A DNA stretch of 64,000 nucleotides. Origin: Gemmatimonadaceae bacterium (GTDB lineage: Bacteria > Gemmatimonadota > Gemmatimonadetes > Gemmatimonadales > Gemmatimonadaceae). Below, one piece after another: positions 29,701-37,703 of this stretch; position 1 is the stretch's first letter, and each line of letters opens with the position of its first letter. Below the pieces are notes generated by a model that did no database searches, had not been told where the DNA came from, and was given only the letters and a program-made list of their open reading frames with translations. The position numbers and the translations under genes are program-made. Location of the stretch: assembly GCA_035533755.1 (NCBI GenBank), contig DATLTC010000010.1, forward strand, positions 1-64,000. The letters are read 5' to 3'.

Positions 29701-29764
29701 GTTGAAGAAGGAACTCGACGAGCGGATCCGGCAAGCGAACGCGATCCTGGGGCCGGCCAACTGA
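26717..29764 (+). CDS. exported BNR/VPS10-like beta-propeller protein, second copy
   Basis: A 1015-residue paralogue of the protein at 7111-10368. The signal peptide ends at PLAAGA (about residue 24). Around eleven Asp-box repeats are visible, including VWKTTDAGASWRN, LYKSTDGGHSW, VYRTRDGGKSWQK, WFKSTDGGKTFRS and IYRTDDYGASWTL, covering residues 50-730. Then come Gly/Arg-rich linkers, an Ig-like region and a C-terminal helical part. It starts from ATG 26717, with GGGGAG just upstream, rather than from an ATG at 26687 overlapping the previous stop, because the former gives a clean signal peptide. No catalytic signature is evident; a peptide- or glycan-binding surface role is inferred. Confidence 0.88.
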   Translation: MQAFTIRGASRAALMLLALPLAAGAQRVTYDSALWSGMHYRMIGPERGGRVTTVTGVPSQPRTFYMGTTGGGVWKTTDAGASWRNVTDGFLAVASIGAVEVSRSDPNIVYVGTGSSKIRSNVSIGRGLYKSTDGGHSWAFVGLQAVGQIATVRIDPTDPDLVYVAAQGNPFVPNVERGVYRTRDGGKSWQKILYVSDSTGATDLELQPGHPGVIFAAMWHGQRKPWTIVSGAYEGGIYKSSDGGDSWTKLGGGLPDQLFGRSNVAISRAMPNRIYALIEAKPGGGLYRSEDSGATWTLVNASPSLWTRPFYYTTLGVDPNDPDVVYVGDEGWFKSTDGGKTFRSEPVPHGDNHDLWINPDNSDAMIQSNDGGANVSLDGGRTWSSQLNQPTAEIYQVAVDSQYPYRVYGAQQDDNTLIVPSLPLGNGQEWREGPGCETGPIIPNTLNPDTVYGSCKGQFSRLNLKTANEQQYWVGAQSLYGNGGAELIYRFQRVSPMEVSPYDPNTVYYGSQYVHRTRDEGVTWTRISPDLTWNPKGEPQEASGTPITRDATGEEVYSTLYSIRESPVKRGIIWTGSNDGLVYVTRDDGKTWTNVTPKGLQPGGRVQNIEPSPRRPGSAYVAIYRYLLGDFAPYIYRTDDYGASWTLLTNGTNGIPGDSPTRVVREDPDRAGLLYAGTEFGMYVSFDNGAHWQSFQMNLPVTPITDIKVAHNDLVISTQGRSFWILDNLSPLHQLTAQVAHSAAHLFTPEQAVRHGARAGFGGGRGAAGPEYPAPGAQIDYYIGSPPAGDVVLQILDGSGTVIQTFSSAAPAAVGRGGGEGGFRGRPAAARVEKTVGMHRFTWDLRYPGPWESPARPQGPNGPMAAPGRYSVRLTVGSYTSTQAFTLIEDPRVTSDGVTRADLRAQLAHNLRARALVSDVNQLVARVTAAQDRLRGATGAAADTLAKVTELASHLVTPGIRYSKPELQTHITYLYGMTNDADQKVGRDAVERYAVLKKELDERIRQANAILGPAN

Positions 29765-29766
29765 GC

Positions 29767-29810
29767 ACTGCCCACTGGCTACCGCGGGGCCGCGATAGCC
29801 AGTGGGCAGT
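29767..29810 (+). terminator. perfect 15-bp hairpin terminator
   Basis: ACTGCCCACTGGCTA (29767-29781) pairs perfectly with 29796-29810; the 14-base loop is itself GC self-complementary. It begins three bases after the BNR stop codon and directly precedes a promoter at 29827. Confidence 0.6.
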
Positions 29811-29826
29811 CCGCCAGCGAGTTGGT

Positions 29827-29855
29827 TTGAACGGTGGGCCCGTATTCCGTATTAT
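29827..29855 (+). promoter_or_regulatory. sigma70-type promoter for the M28 peptidase gene
   Basis: TTGAAC (29827-29832), a spacer of exactly 17 bases and TATTAT (29850-29855) give a good promoter in GC-rich DNA, right after a terminator hairpin. Transcription would start about 50 bases before ATG 29912. Confidence 0.6.
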
Positions 29856-29911
29856 TCCCCGGTCCGGCGCCGCCCCGGCGCCGCGGCTCCCGCGTCCCTG
29901 CCCCCCGCCTC

Positions 29912-31333
29912 ATGCCCGAGTCCAACCCACGTCGCGGTTCCGCGGCGCTGATCGTCGCGCTGACGGTGCTCCTGACCGTCCCGGCCGTCTCCCGCGCGCA
30001 GTCGCTCGCCGACCAGTACCGCGGTCCGGCCAATCGGCTGATCGACGCCGCCATGGCCGATACCACGGCGTACAGCCGGTTGGCCGACATGACCGACAGC
30101 TTCGGCAATCGACTGAGCGGATCGCCCAACCTCGAGCACGCCATCGACTGGATCCTGGCGCGCATGAAGGCCGACGGCCTGGCCAACGTGCACGGCGAGC
30201 CGGTGATGGTGCCGCACTGGGTGCGCGGCGAAGAATCGGCGGAGTTGGTGCAGCCGCGCGCCTACCAGCTCCACATGCTGGGGCTCGGCGGCAGCGTGGC
30301 CACGCCGCCGCAGGGCATCACCGCCCCGGTGCTCGTGGTGAAGAGCTTCGACGATCTCGCCGCGCACGCCGACCAGGCCAAGGGGAAGATCGTGATCTTC
30401 GACTCCCCCTTTCCCACCGACGTCCCGCCCATGGAGGGGTACCGCATCAACGTCGCGTACCGCGGCGGCGCCGCGTCGGCGGCGGCCGCGGTGGGTGCGG
30501 TCGCGGCCCTCATCCGCTCGGTGACGCCCCACTCGCAGCAGACCCCGCACACCGGCTCGCTGCGCTACGCGCCCGGCGTACCGAAGATCCCCTCGGCCGC
30601 GCTCAGCGTGGAAGACGTGGAGATGATCCACCGGATGCAGGACCGCGGCAATCCGATCGTGCTCACCCTGCGCATGCAGGCGCACACGGAGCCCGACGCG
30701 CCGTCGCGGAACATCGTGGCCGAGCTGCGGGGGTCGGAGAAGCCCGATGAGGTCGTGGTGCTGGGCGGACACATCGATTCGTGGGACGTGGGCGAGGGCG
30801 CCATGGACGACGGCGGTGGCAGCTTCGCCGCCTGGGAGGCCGTGCGGCTGATGCAGGCCCTGGGACTCAAGCCGCGGCGCACGGTGCGCGTGGTGATGTG
30901 GGTGAACGAGGAGAACGGCGGACGCGGCGGGCGGGCCTATCACGACGCGCATCTGGCGGAGCTTCCCAGGCACGTGGCGGCCATGGAGTCGGACAACGGC
31001 GTCTTCCGTCCCGATGGCTTCCGCTTCCAGGGCAGCGACTCGGCGCTGGTCATCGCCAAGCAGATCGGCGCCCTGCTCGCGCGCATCGGCGCGTCCAACG
31101 TCGTGGCCGGCGATCCCGAGGCGGACGTCGAGGCCACGATCCACACCGGCGTGCCCGGGTTCGCGCTCAACGTGGACGACTCGCGCTACTTCTGGTTCCA
31201 TCACACCGCGGCCGACATGATGACCGTCATCGACCCCGACGACTTCCGCCGCTGCATCGCGACGATGGCCGTGATGGCGTACGTGCTGGCGGACATGCCG
31301 GATCCGTTGCCGCGAGTGACGGTAGGACGGTAG
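29912..31333 (+). CDS. exported M28 family peptidase, carboxypeptidase Q-like
   Basis: A 473-residue protein with a signal peptide ending VSRAQ (about residue 30). A PA-type domain covers about residues 110-260 and the zinc peptidase domain follows. Ligand motifs are VLGGHIDSWDVGEGAMDDGG (His and Asp, Asp), VNEENGGRGG (Glu pair), AMESDNG (Asp) and FWFHHTAAD (His). This order and the HIDSWD motif match the carboxypeptidase Q/plasma glutamate carboxypeptidase branch, which cleaves dipeptides. ATG 29912 begins the signal peptide. The last residues, VTVGR, and the stop codon come from the hairpin repeat that begins at 31321. Confidence 0.92.
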   Translation: MPESNPRRGSAALIVALTVLLTVPAVSRAQSLADQYRGPANRLIDAAMADTTAYSRLADMTDSFGNRLSGSPNLEHAIDWILARMKADGLANVHGEPVMVPHWVRGEESAELVQPRAYQLHMLGLGGSVATPPQGITAPVLVVKSFDDLAAHADQAKGKIVIFDSPFPTDVPPMEGYRINVAYRGGAASAAAAVGAVAALIRSVTPHSQQTPHTGSLRYAPGVPKIPSAALSVEDVEMIHRMQDRGNPIVLTLRMQAHTEPDAPSRNIVAELRGSEKPDEVVVLGGHIDSWDVGEGAMDDGGGSFAAWEAVRLMQALGLKPRRTVRVVMWVNEENGGRGGRAYHDAHLAELPRHVAAMESDNGVFRPDGFRFQGSDSALVIAKQIGALLARIGASNVVAGDPEADVEATIHTGVPGFALNVDDSRYFWFHHTAADMMTVIDPDDFRRCIATMAVMAYVLADMPDPLPRVTVGR

Positions 31334-31414
31334 GGGGGTAGGGGGGTAGGACGGGAACGGCGTTCCGCAGTCATCCGTCCTACCCCCCTACCCCCCTACC
31401 GTCCTGCCATCCTA
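31321..31414. repeat. dispersed GTAGGACGG hairpin repeat, copy 2
   Basis: A full copy: GTAGGACGG and GTAGGGGG units on the left, GAACGGCGTTCCGCAGTCAT core, CCTACCCCC and CCGTCCTGCC units on the right. The arms are almost perfect complements of each other. The upstream gene's stop codon (31331-31333) lies in the left arm. Confidence 0.85.
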
Positions 31415-31451
31415 TTGTACCAACCCTCACGTTCCACGGAGTTCCACCCGC

Positions 31452-32696
31452 ATGAAGATCCTCGCATTCACCCTCCTCGCCGCGCTCGCCCCGCTCTCCG
31501 CCACGGCCCAGCGCTGTGCGCCACAGAGCGCCCCTCTCGACCTTCCCAAGGGATTCTGCGCCACCCTGTTCACCGCCAACGTGCAGGGCGCGCGCCACAT
31601 GGTGGTGGCGCCCAACGGGGACGTGTTCGTGGCCGGCCGCGGCGGTCGTGGGTCCGCCACGGCCATCACTGCGCTCCGCGACACCAACCACGACGGCGTG
31701 GCGGACATCCGCAAACAGTGGGGCGACTTCAGTTCCAGCGAGGTGCGCCTGTTCGACGGCTACCTGTACGCCGAGAACGGCACCGGCGTGGTGCGCTATC
31801 CGATGGCCGCCGGCCAACTCGAGCCGTCGGGACCGCCCGACACGATCGTCAAGGATCTGCCGGCCGGCGGCAACCACCCGCTCAAGACCTTCGTCATCGA
31901 CCGGAATGGCGTGATGTACGTGAACGTCGGCACCGCCACCAACGCGTGCCAGGCCAAGGATCGGCAGAAGGGCGTGCCGGGCATCGATCCGTGCGTGGAG
32001 CGCGAGACCCGCGGCGGCATCTGGAAGTTCGACGCCCGGAAGAAGGATCAGACGCAGGCCATGGGCGAGCACTATGCCATCGGCATCCGCAATTCGGTGG
32101 GCATGGACATCAACCCCGCCGACAACACGCTGTGGGTCATGCAGCACGGGCGCGACCAGCTCAACCTGTGGCCCGAATACGCCGACATGGCCAGCGCCGA
32201 ATCGCCCGCCGAGGAGCTGATCCACGTGCAGGAGCACGGCGACTACGGCTGGCCCTACTGTTACTTCGACGTGCCCAAGCACCAGTTGATGCTCGCCCCG
32301 GAATACGGCGGTCACGACGACCGGCAGGGCCGGTGCGCCGAGGCGAAGGGGCCGGTGGCCACGTTCCCCGCGCACTGGGCGCCCAACGGGCTCATGTTCT
32401 ACCGCGGCGGCAACTTCCCCGCCGCGTATCGGCACGGCGTGTTCATCGCCTTCCACGGCTCGTGGAACCGCGCCCCCGAGCCGCAGGCCGGCTACCGCGT
32501 GGTGTTCCAGCCGCTCAACGGCAACGCCGCGGGTGGCGCGTACCAGACGTTCGCCGGCGGGTTCTTCACCGATGGCAAGTTCACCGCGCTGGGCGGGCGC
32601 CCCACGGGGCTGGCCGAGGGTCCGGACGGCGCCCTGTACATCGCCGATGATCAGCACGGGCGGGTGTTCCGCGTGGTGTACGTGGGCGAGCGGTAG
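31452..32696 (+). CDS. exported sorbosone dehydrogenase / PQQ sugar dehydrogenase-like protein
   Basis: A 414-residue protein with a signal peptide (cleavage after SATA, residue 19). It folds as a six-bladed propeller of the glucose/sorbosone dehydrogenase superfamily: LPKGFCATLFTANVQGARHM, GGNHPLKTFVID, EHYAIGIRNSVGMDINPAD and LWVMQHGRDQLN match the family's PQQ- and calcium-binding blades. FHGSWNRAPEPQAGYRVV is also typical. Known members oxidise aldoses in the periplasm using PQQ; no PQQ synthesis genes are nearby, so cofactor supply is unknown. Cys residues 22 and 36, and 157, 178 and 284, may form disulfides. Hairpin repeat copy 2 ends 37 bases upstream. Confidence 0.85.
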   Translation: MKILAFTLLAALAPLSATAQRCAPQSAPLDLPKGFCATLFTANVQGARHMVVAPNGDVFVAGRGGRGSATAITALRDTNHDGVADIRKQWGDFSSSEVRLFDGYLYAENGTGVVRYPMAAGQLEPSGPPDTIVKDLPAGGNHPLKTFVIDRNGVMYVNVGTATNACQAKDRQKGVPGIDPCVERETRGGIWKFDARKKDQTQAMGEHYAIGIRNSVGMDINPADNTLWVMQHGRDQLNLWPEYADMASAESPAEELIHVQEHGDYGWPYCYFDVPKHQLMLAPEYGGHDDRQGRCAEAKGPVATFPAHWAPNGLMFYRGGNFPAAYRHGVFIAFHGSWNRAPEPQAGYRVVFQPLNGNAAGGAYQTFAGGFFTDGKFTALGGRPTGLAEGPDGALYIADDQHGRVFRVVYVGER

Positions 32697-32701
32697 CCGG
32701 A

Positions 32702-32722
32702 CGCGAGCGCGTCGCGCTCGCG
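32702..32722 (+). terminator. GC hairpin after the sorbosone dehydrogenase-like gene
   Basis: CGCGAGCG (32702-32709) pairs with CGCTCGCG (32715-32722) around a five-base loop, six bases after the stop codon. It separates this gene from the carbon-metabolism cluster. Confidence 0.5.
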
Positions 32723-32834
32723 CAACGACCGCGCGCGGCTGCGGGAACATGTGACGTCCCCGAGCCGCGCGTGGTATGTTCAGGACAAGGGCGTGCCCCC
32801 ACCCGCCGCCCAGCCTTCAGCACTGAGTACTACC

Positions 32835-33974
32835 ATGACCGACACCAGACTCCAGCGTCTGCACGACGCCGGCCAATCCATCTGGCTCGATTTCATCGAG
32901 CGCGCGATGCTGCACAACGGCGACCTCACCCGGCGCATCGCCCAGGATTCGCTCACCGGGATGACGTCCAATCCCACGATCTTCGAGAAGGCGCTGGCTG
33001 AAGGCGACGCCTACGACGCGCAGATCCGCTCGTTGGAGGGCGACTACACGGCCCCCGAGCTGTTCGAACTGCTCGCCACCACCGACGTCCGCAACGCGTG
33101 CGATGTGTTCGCGACGGTGTACCGCGCCACCAAGGGCGGCGACGGTTATGTCTCGATCGAGGTCTCGCCGGCCGCCGCCAACGACGCCGCGGCCACGGTC
33201 GCCGAGGCGAAGCGCCTGTGGAACACGGTCAGCCGGCCGAACGTGATGATCAAGGTGCCCGGCACGGTCGAAGGCGCCACGGCGGTGCGCCAGCTCATCG
33301 CCGAGGGCATCAACGTCAACATCACCCTCCTGTTCGCCATCGCCGCCCACGATCGCGTGATCGAGGCCTACCTGTCGGGACTCGAAGATCGCGTCTCCCG
33401 CGGCAAGCCGATCGACGAGATCGCCTCGGTGGCCAGCTTCTTCGTGAGTCGTGTCGATACCGAGGTGGACAAGCGGCTCGACCTCATGGCGCGCCAGGAC
33501 GCCGGTCACGCCGATGCGTTCTCGGCGCTCAAGGGCAAGGCGGCGGTGGCCAATGCGAAGCTCGCGTACGCGTTGTTCGCCGAGCGCTTCGTCGGCCCGC
33601 GCTGGGACGCGCTGCGCGCCAGGGGGGCGCGGCTGCAGCGGCCGCTCTGGGCCAGCACGAGCACCAAGAACCCGGCCTATCGCGACGTGATCTACGTGGA
33701 GGAGCTCATCGGCCCCGACACCGTCAACACGATGCCGCCGGCCACCCTCGAGGCGTTCCGCGATCACGGCGAGGTGCGCCGCACGATCGATGCCAACCTC
33801 GACGCCGCGCGCCGCGACCTCGCGTCCCTCCGGGCCGCCGGGATCTCGCTCGACGACGTCACCGACACCCTGCTCGTGAGCGGGCTGGCCAGTTTCCAGA
33901 AATCCTATGATTCGCTGATCGCCGGGCTCGCGCAGAAGTCCGAATCGCTCGGCCGCCATCTCGCCGCGCGCTGA
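32835..33974 (+). CDS. tal: transaldolase
   Basis: A 379-residue enzyme of the non-oxidative pentose phosphate pathway that swaps a dihydroxyacetone unit between sugar phosphates. SIWLDFIERAML and DSLTGMTSNPTIFEKAL are the N-terminal signature of this longer transaldolase type. The Schiff-base lysine is Lys140 in NVMIKVPGT. Further family motifs are GINVNITLLFA, VASFFVSRVDTEVDK and PLWASTSTKNPAY. ATG 32835 gives the normal N-terminus. It opens a cluster tal-pyk-MBL-pgi-fba, with 13 bases before pyk. A weak -10 (TATGTT, 32773-32778) may serve the cluster. Confidence 0.95.
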   Translation: MTDTRLQRLHDAGQSIWLDFIERAMLHNGDLTRRIAQDSLTGMTSNPTIFEKALAEGDAYDAQIRSLEGDYTAPELFELLATTDVRNACDVFATVYRATKGGDGYVSIEVSPAAANDAAATVAEAKRLWNTVSRPNVMIKVPGTVEGATAVRQLIAEGINVNITLLFAIAAHDRVIEAYLSGLEDRVSRGKPIDEIASVASFFVSRVDTEVDKRLDLMARQDAGHADAFSALKGKAAVANAKLAYALFAERFVGPRWDALRARGARLQRPLWASTSTKNPAYRDVIYVEELIGPDTVNTMPPATLEAFRDHGEVRRTIDANLDAARRDLASLRAAGISLDDVTDTLLVSGLASFQKSYDSLIAGLAQKSESLGRHLAAR

Positions 33975-33987
33975 GGACGTCCGACAC

Positions 33988-35430
33988 GTGAAAGCTCTCG
34001 ATACGCGCAACCGGCCGCCGGGCGCGGCGGCCTTCTGCAGCACGAAGATCGTCTGCACCCTGGGCCCCGCCACCGCGTCGGCCGACGCCGTGGCCGGACT
34101 GATCGAAGCGGGCATGAACGTGGCCCGCGTCAACTTCTCGCACGGCACGCACGAACAGCACGCCGAAACCATCGCCCGGGTGCGATCGGTGGCCGATGCC
34201 ATGGGCAAGCCGGTGGCCATCCTCGGCGATCTCCAGGGGCCCCGCATCCGCATCGGCGACCTGGCCGGTCCGCTCGAACTGGCCGAGGGCGCGGAGATCG
34301 TGCTCGCGCCCGAGCACGTGGCGCACGGCGCCGACGTCCCCGTCACCTACGCGCGCCTGGCCGACGACGTGACCGACGGCGACCGCGTGCTCGTGGACGA
34401 CGGCCTGCTCGAGCTGGTGGTGCTCGAGGTCCATGGCCCCAAGGTGGCGGTGCGCGTGCTGCACGGCGGACTCCTCAGGAGCCACAAGGGAATGAATCTG
34501 CCCGGCGTCCAGGTCTCGGCGCCGTCGATCACCGACAAGGATCGCGAGGACGTGGCGTTCGCCATCGAGCAAGGGCTCGAATACCTCGCTCTCAGCTTCG
34601 TGCGCCGCGCCGAGGACATCGCCGAGCTGCGCACGCTCATCCCGCGCCATCTGCTCGTCGTGGCCAAGATCGAGAAGGACTCGGCGCTCGAGAACATCGA
34701 GAGCATCGTGCGCGCCTCCGACGGCGTGATGGTGGCCCGCGGCGACCTCGGCGTGGAGTTGCCGTTCGAGGAGGTGCCGTTCGCGCAGAAGCGCATCATC
34801 GCCATCGCCAACAAACTCGGCCGCCCGGTGATCACGGCCACGCAGATGCTCGAGTCGATGTTCACGAACCCGCGGCCCACGCGCGCCGAGGCGAGCGACG
34901 TGGCCAACGCGATCCTCGACGGCACCGACGCGGTGATGCTCTCCGCCGAGACCGCCACCGGCCAGTATCCGCGCCTCGCCGTGGAGGCGATGACGCGCAT
35001 CATACGCGAGATCGAGCGCCGCCGCAGCGCCGAGCCGCGCGACCTCTGGCGCGAACTGGACGGCGAGGTCTCCAACGAGTTCGCCATCGCCGCCGCGAGC
35101 GCCGCGGCCGTGCGCATGCTCCACGCGCCGGTGCTGATCGTGTTCACCAAGAGCGGCTTCAGCGCGCGCATCGTGGCCTCGCAGCGGCCCGGCGTGCCGA
35201 TTCTCGTGCTCACCGACGTGGCGCGCACGTATCGGCAGCTCGGCCTCGTGTGGGGGGTGATCCCCGAGCTCGTCCCGCACTGCGACACCTACGAAGCCAT
35301 GGTGCGCGTGGCCGTCGACGTGGTCAACCGCCGGCAGCTCGCGCGGCCCGGCGACCGCGTGGTCGTCACCGCCGGCGTGCCGTTTGACGTGCCCGGGTCC
35401 ACCAATACGCTCAAGGTGGAGACGGTGTGA
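33988..35430 (+). CDS. pyk: pyruvate kinase
   Basis: A 480-residue glycolytic enzyme making pyruvate and ATP from phosphoenolpyruvate. STKIVCTLGPAT and MNVARVNFSHG are the N-terminal signatures. VVAKIEKDSALENI carries the catalytic Lys, VARGDLGVELPFEEVP binds metal and phosphate, and ITATQMLESM is the substrate loop. The B domain lies at about residues 85-180, and the C-terminal allosteric domain is present (VLIVFTKSGFSARIVASQRP). There is no extra PEP-utiliser domain. The start is GTG 33988. The stop overlaps the GTG of the next gene by four bases, indicating coupled translation. Confidence 0.96.
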   Translation: MKALDTRNRPPGAAAFCSTKIVCTLGPATASADAVAGLIEAGMNVARVNFSHGTHEQHAETIARVRSVADAMGKPVAILGDLQGPRIRIGDLAGPLELAEGAEIVLAPEHVAHGADVPVTYARLADDVTDGDRVLVDDGLLELVVLEVHGPKVAVRVLHGGLLRSHKGMNLPGVQVSAPSITDKDREDVAFAIEQGLEYLALSFVRRAEDIAELRTLIPRHLLVVAKIEKDSALENIESIVRASDGVMVARGDLGVELPFEEVPFAQKRIIAIANKLGRPVITATQMLESMFTNPRPTRAEASDVANAILDGTDAVMLSAETATGQYPRLAVEAMTRIIREIERRRSAEPRDLWRELDGEVSNEFAIAAASAAAVRMLHAPVLIVFTKSGFSARIVASQRPGVPILVLTDVARTYRQLGLVWGVIPELVPHCDTYEAMVRVAVDVVNRRQLARPGDRVVVTAGVPFDVPGSTNTLKVETV

Positions 35431-36212
35431 AGCTCACGTTCCTCGGAACCGGCACGAGCTTTGGCGTTCCCCAACTGGGGTGCCACTGCGCGGTGTGCAA
35501 CTCGGCCGATCCGCGGGACAAGCGCACGCGCGTGGGCGCGGTGGTGGAGGGGCAGGGCGGGGCGCGTCTGTTGCTCGATACGCCGCCCGAGTTGCGCCTG
35601 CAGCTCATCGCCGCCGGCATCGATCGCGTGGACGCGGTGCTGTTCACCCACGACCATGCCGACCATACGCACGGCCTCGACGACATCCGCGCCATCTCGG
35701 TGCGCCGCGACGGGCCGCTGCCGTTCTACGGATCGGAACAGACGCTGGCCAGCCTCCGCGCCAAGTTCGGCTACGTGTTCGACGAGAACGTGCGCCCACT
35801 GCCCGGCACGTCCAAGCCCGAAGGGCGGGCCATCGCGTTCCGGCACGGCGAGCTGTTCTCGGTGGCCGGCATCGACGTGCTCCCGTTCGCCGTGCCCCAC
35901 GGCCGCATGACCGTGACCGGGTTTCGCATCGGCCCCCTGGCCTACATCACCGACGCCAAGAGCATCCCCGACGACGTGATGGCGGTGATCCGCGGCGCCC
36001 GCGTCCTCGTGCTGAACGCCCTCTTCCGAACCGAGCACCCCACCCACCTCAGCATCCCCGACGCCATTCGCGTGGCCGGCCAGGTGGGCGCCGAGCGTAC
36101 GTATCTCACGCACCTCACGCACGACAACTTTCACGCGGATCTCGAAGCCGAGCTGCCGCGGGGCATCAGCCCCGCGTTCGACGGCCTCACGGTTCGCATC
36201 GACGGACCATGA
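35427..36212 (+). CDS. MBL-fold metallo-hydrolase, PhnP/YycJ-like
   Basis: A 261-residue metallo-beta-lactamase-fold protein. FLGTGTSFGVPQLGCHCAVC opens the PhnP-type branch with Cys residues typical of its zinc loop. The metal motif is FTHDHADHTHGLDD (HxHxDH), with later ligands in VPHGR, YITDAKSIP (Asp) and THLTHDNFH. Relatives act as phosphodiesterases on cyclic phosphates or as nucleases. The role beside glycolytic genes is unclear: it may be a housekeeping hydrolase or may act on a sugar-phosphate by-product. GTG 35427 overlaps the pyk stop, and its own stop overlaps the pgi ATG, so it is locked into the operon. Confidence 0.9.
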   Translation: MKLTFLGTGTSFGVPQLGCHCAVCNSADPRDKRTRVGAVVEGQGGARLLLDTPPELRLQLIAAGIDRVDAVLFTHDHADHTHGLDDIRAISVRRDGPLPFYGSEQTLASLRAKFGYVFDENVRPLPGTSKPEGRAIAFRHGELFSVAGIDVLPFAVPHGRMTVTGFRIGPLAYITDAKSIPDDVMAVIRGARVLVLNALFRTEHPTHLSIPDAIRVAGQVGAERTYLTHLTHDNFHADLEAELPRGISPAFDGLTVRIDGP

Positions 36213-37597
36213 CCATTCGCATCGACTACACCAACATGCTCGCCGGCGCCGTGGCGGGGGGCGTCTCCGCCAACGCCTGGGAGACCGCGCAGCGCGACTT
36301 CGCCGGCGTCCACGGCGCCGTGCGGGCGTTGCGCGCCACCGGCGCGCTGGGATTCCTGGATCTGCCCGGCAACGCCGCGCTCCACGCCCAGTCCACCGCC
36401 TTCGCTGCCGGCGCCCGCGGCAAGTTCGACGACGTCGTCCTGCTCGGCATCGGCGGGTCGGCGCTCGGCCCCATCGCCCTGCGCACCGCCCTCTGCAAGC
36501 ACGACTGGAATGCGCTGTCGGGCGCCGAGCGGGGCGGGTGGCCGCGCCTGCACGTGCTCGACAACGTGGATCCCGGCACCATCGCCGCGCTGCTGGCGCG
36601 GCTCGATCTCGAGCGCGCGCTGTTCCTGGTCACCTCCAAATCGGGCGGCACCGCCGAGACCATGGCCCAGTACCTGATCGTCCGTGGCCAGCTCAATGCC
36701 AGGTTCGGCGCCGGCGCGCGCGACCACCTGGTGTTCGTCACCGATCCCAAGAACGGCGCGCTGCGCGACATCGCCGGCCAGGAGGGCGTGCCGGCGCTCG
36801 ACATTCCGCCCAACGTGGGGGGGCGGTTCAGCGTGCTCACGCCCGTGGGCGTCCTCCCCGCCGCGCTGCTCGGCGTGGACACCGCGGCGCTGCTCGCGGG
36901 GGCCGCCGACATGGCCGCGCGGTGCGACACCGCCACGCTCCGCGACAACCCGGGCGCCGTGTTCGGCGTGCTCCAATGGCTGGCCGACACCACGCTCGGC
37001 CGCGGCGTGCACGTGCTCATGCCGTACTCCGATCCCCTGCGCGACATCGCCGCCTGGTTCGTGCAGCTCTGGGCCGAGAGCCTGGGCAAGCACCGCGCGC
37101 CGGGCGACCCCGGCGTGGGCCCTACCCCCCTCGCCTCGCACGGCGCCACCGACCAGCACAGCCAGGTGCAACTGTTCATGGAGGGCACGCCCAACAAGAC
37201 CATCAGCTTCATCCAGCTGGGCGAGCATCCGGTGGACGTGCCGATCCCCGCGCTGCACCAGGATGTGCCCGAACTCGCCTACCTGGGCGGCCACCATCTG
37301 GGCGAGCTGATCGACATCGAGCGGCGGGCCACCGCAGGCGCGCTGGCCCGCCGCGGACGTCCCAACCTCACCATCCATGCCGACCGGGCCGACGCCTGGC
37401 ACGTGGGGGCGCTGTTGATGCTGCTCGAAGTGGCCACCATCTACGCCGGCCAGCTGTACGGCGTCGACGCGCTCAACCAACCGGGTGTGGAGCTGGGCAA
37501 GCAGTTCACGTACGCCATGCTCGGCCGCGCCGACGCCGGGGCGGCGCGCAAGGAGTGGGACACGCTGCCCAAGCCCGATCCTCGGGCCTCGGTATAA
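36209..37597 (+). CDS. pgi: glucose-6-phosphate isomerase
   Basis: A 462-residue enzyme that interconverts glucose 6-phosphate and fructose 6-phosphate. The sugar-isomerase domains show VVLLGIGGSALGPIAL, LVTSKSGGTAETMAQ (phosphate loop), NVGGRFSVLTPVGVLPAAL and the catalytic region QLWAESLGKHR; GATDQHSQVQLF is also conserved. It belongs to the shorter bacterial Pgi type that in some bacteria is fused to transaldolase; here tal is separate and two genes upstream. ATG 36209 overlaps the upstream TGA by four bases. The gene is followed by a 106-base gap and then fba. Confidence 0.95.
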   Translation: MTIRIDYTNMLAGAVAGGVSANAWETAQRDFAGVHGAVRALRATGALGFLDLPGNAALHAQSTAFAAGARGKFDDVVLLGIGGSALGPIALRTALCKHDWNALSGAERGGWPRLHVLDNVDPGTIAALLARLDLERALFLVTSKSGGTAETMAQYLIVRGQLNARFGAGARDHLVFVTDPKNGALRDIAGQEGVPALDIPPNVGGRFSVLTPVGVLPAALLGVDTAALLAGAADMAARCDTATLRDNPGAVFGVLQWLADTTLGRGVHVLMPYSDPLRDIAAWFVQLWAESLGKHRAPGDPGVGPTPLASHGATDQHSQVQLFMEGTPNKTISFIQLGEHPVDVPIPALHQDVPELAYLGGHHLGELIDIERRATAGALARRGRPNLTIHADRADAWHVGALLMLLEVATIYAGQLYGVDALNQPGVELGKQFTYAMLGRADAGAARKEWDTLPKPDPRASV

Positions 37598-37703
37598 CCG
37601 ACGGCTTGATCCCGCCCGCCGCATAGGTGAACTTCCGAAGACCGACTGACTTCCGGGCTCCGGCGGCGCGCCTGCGCTGCTCTGGTCCGGATACGAGGAA
37701 GCC

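Noticed and set aside
26678-29734. 1018-codon open frame on the minus strand
   Set aside because: Antisense shadow of the second BNR propeller gene; composition is biased and no motif is visible.
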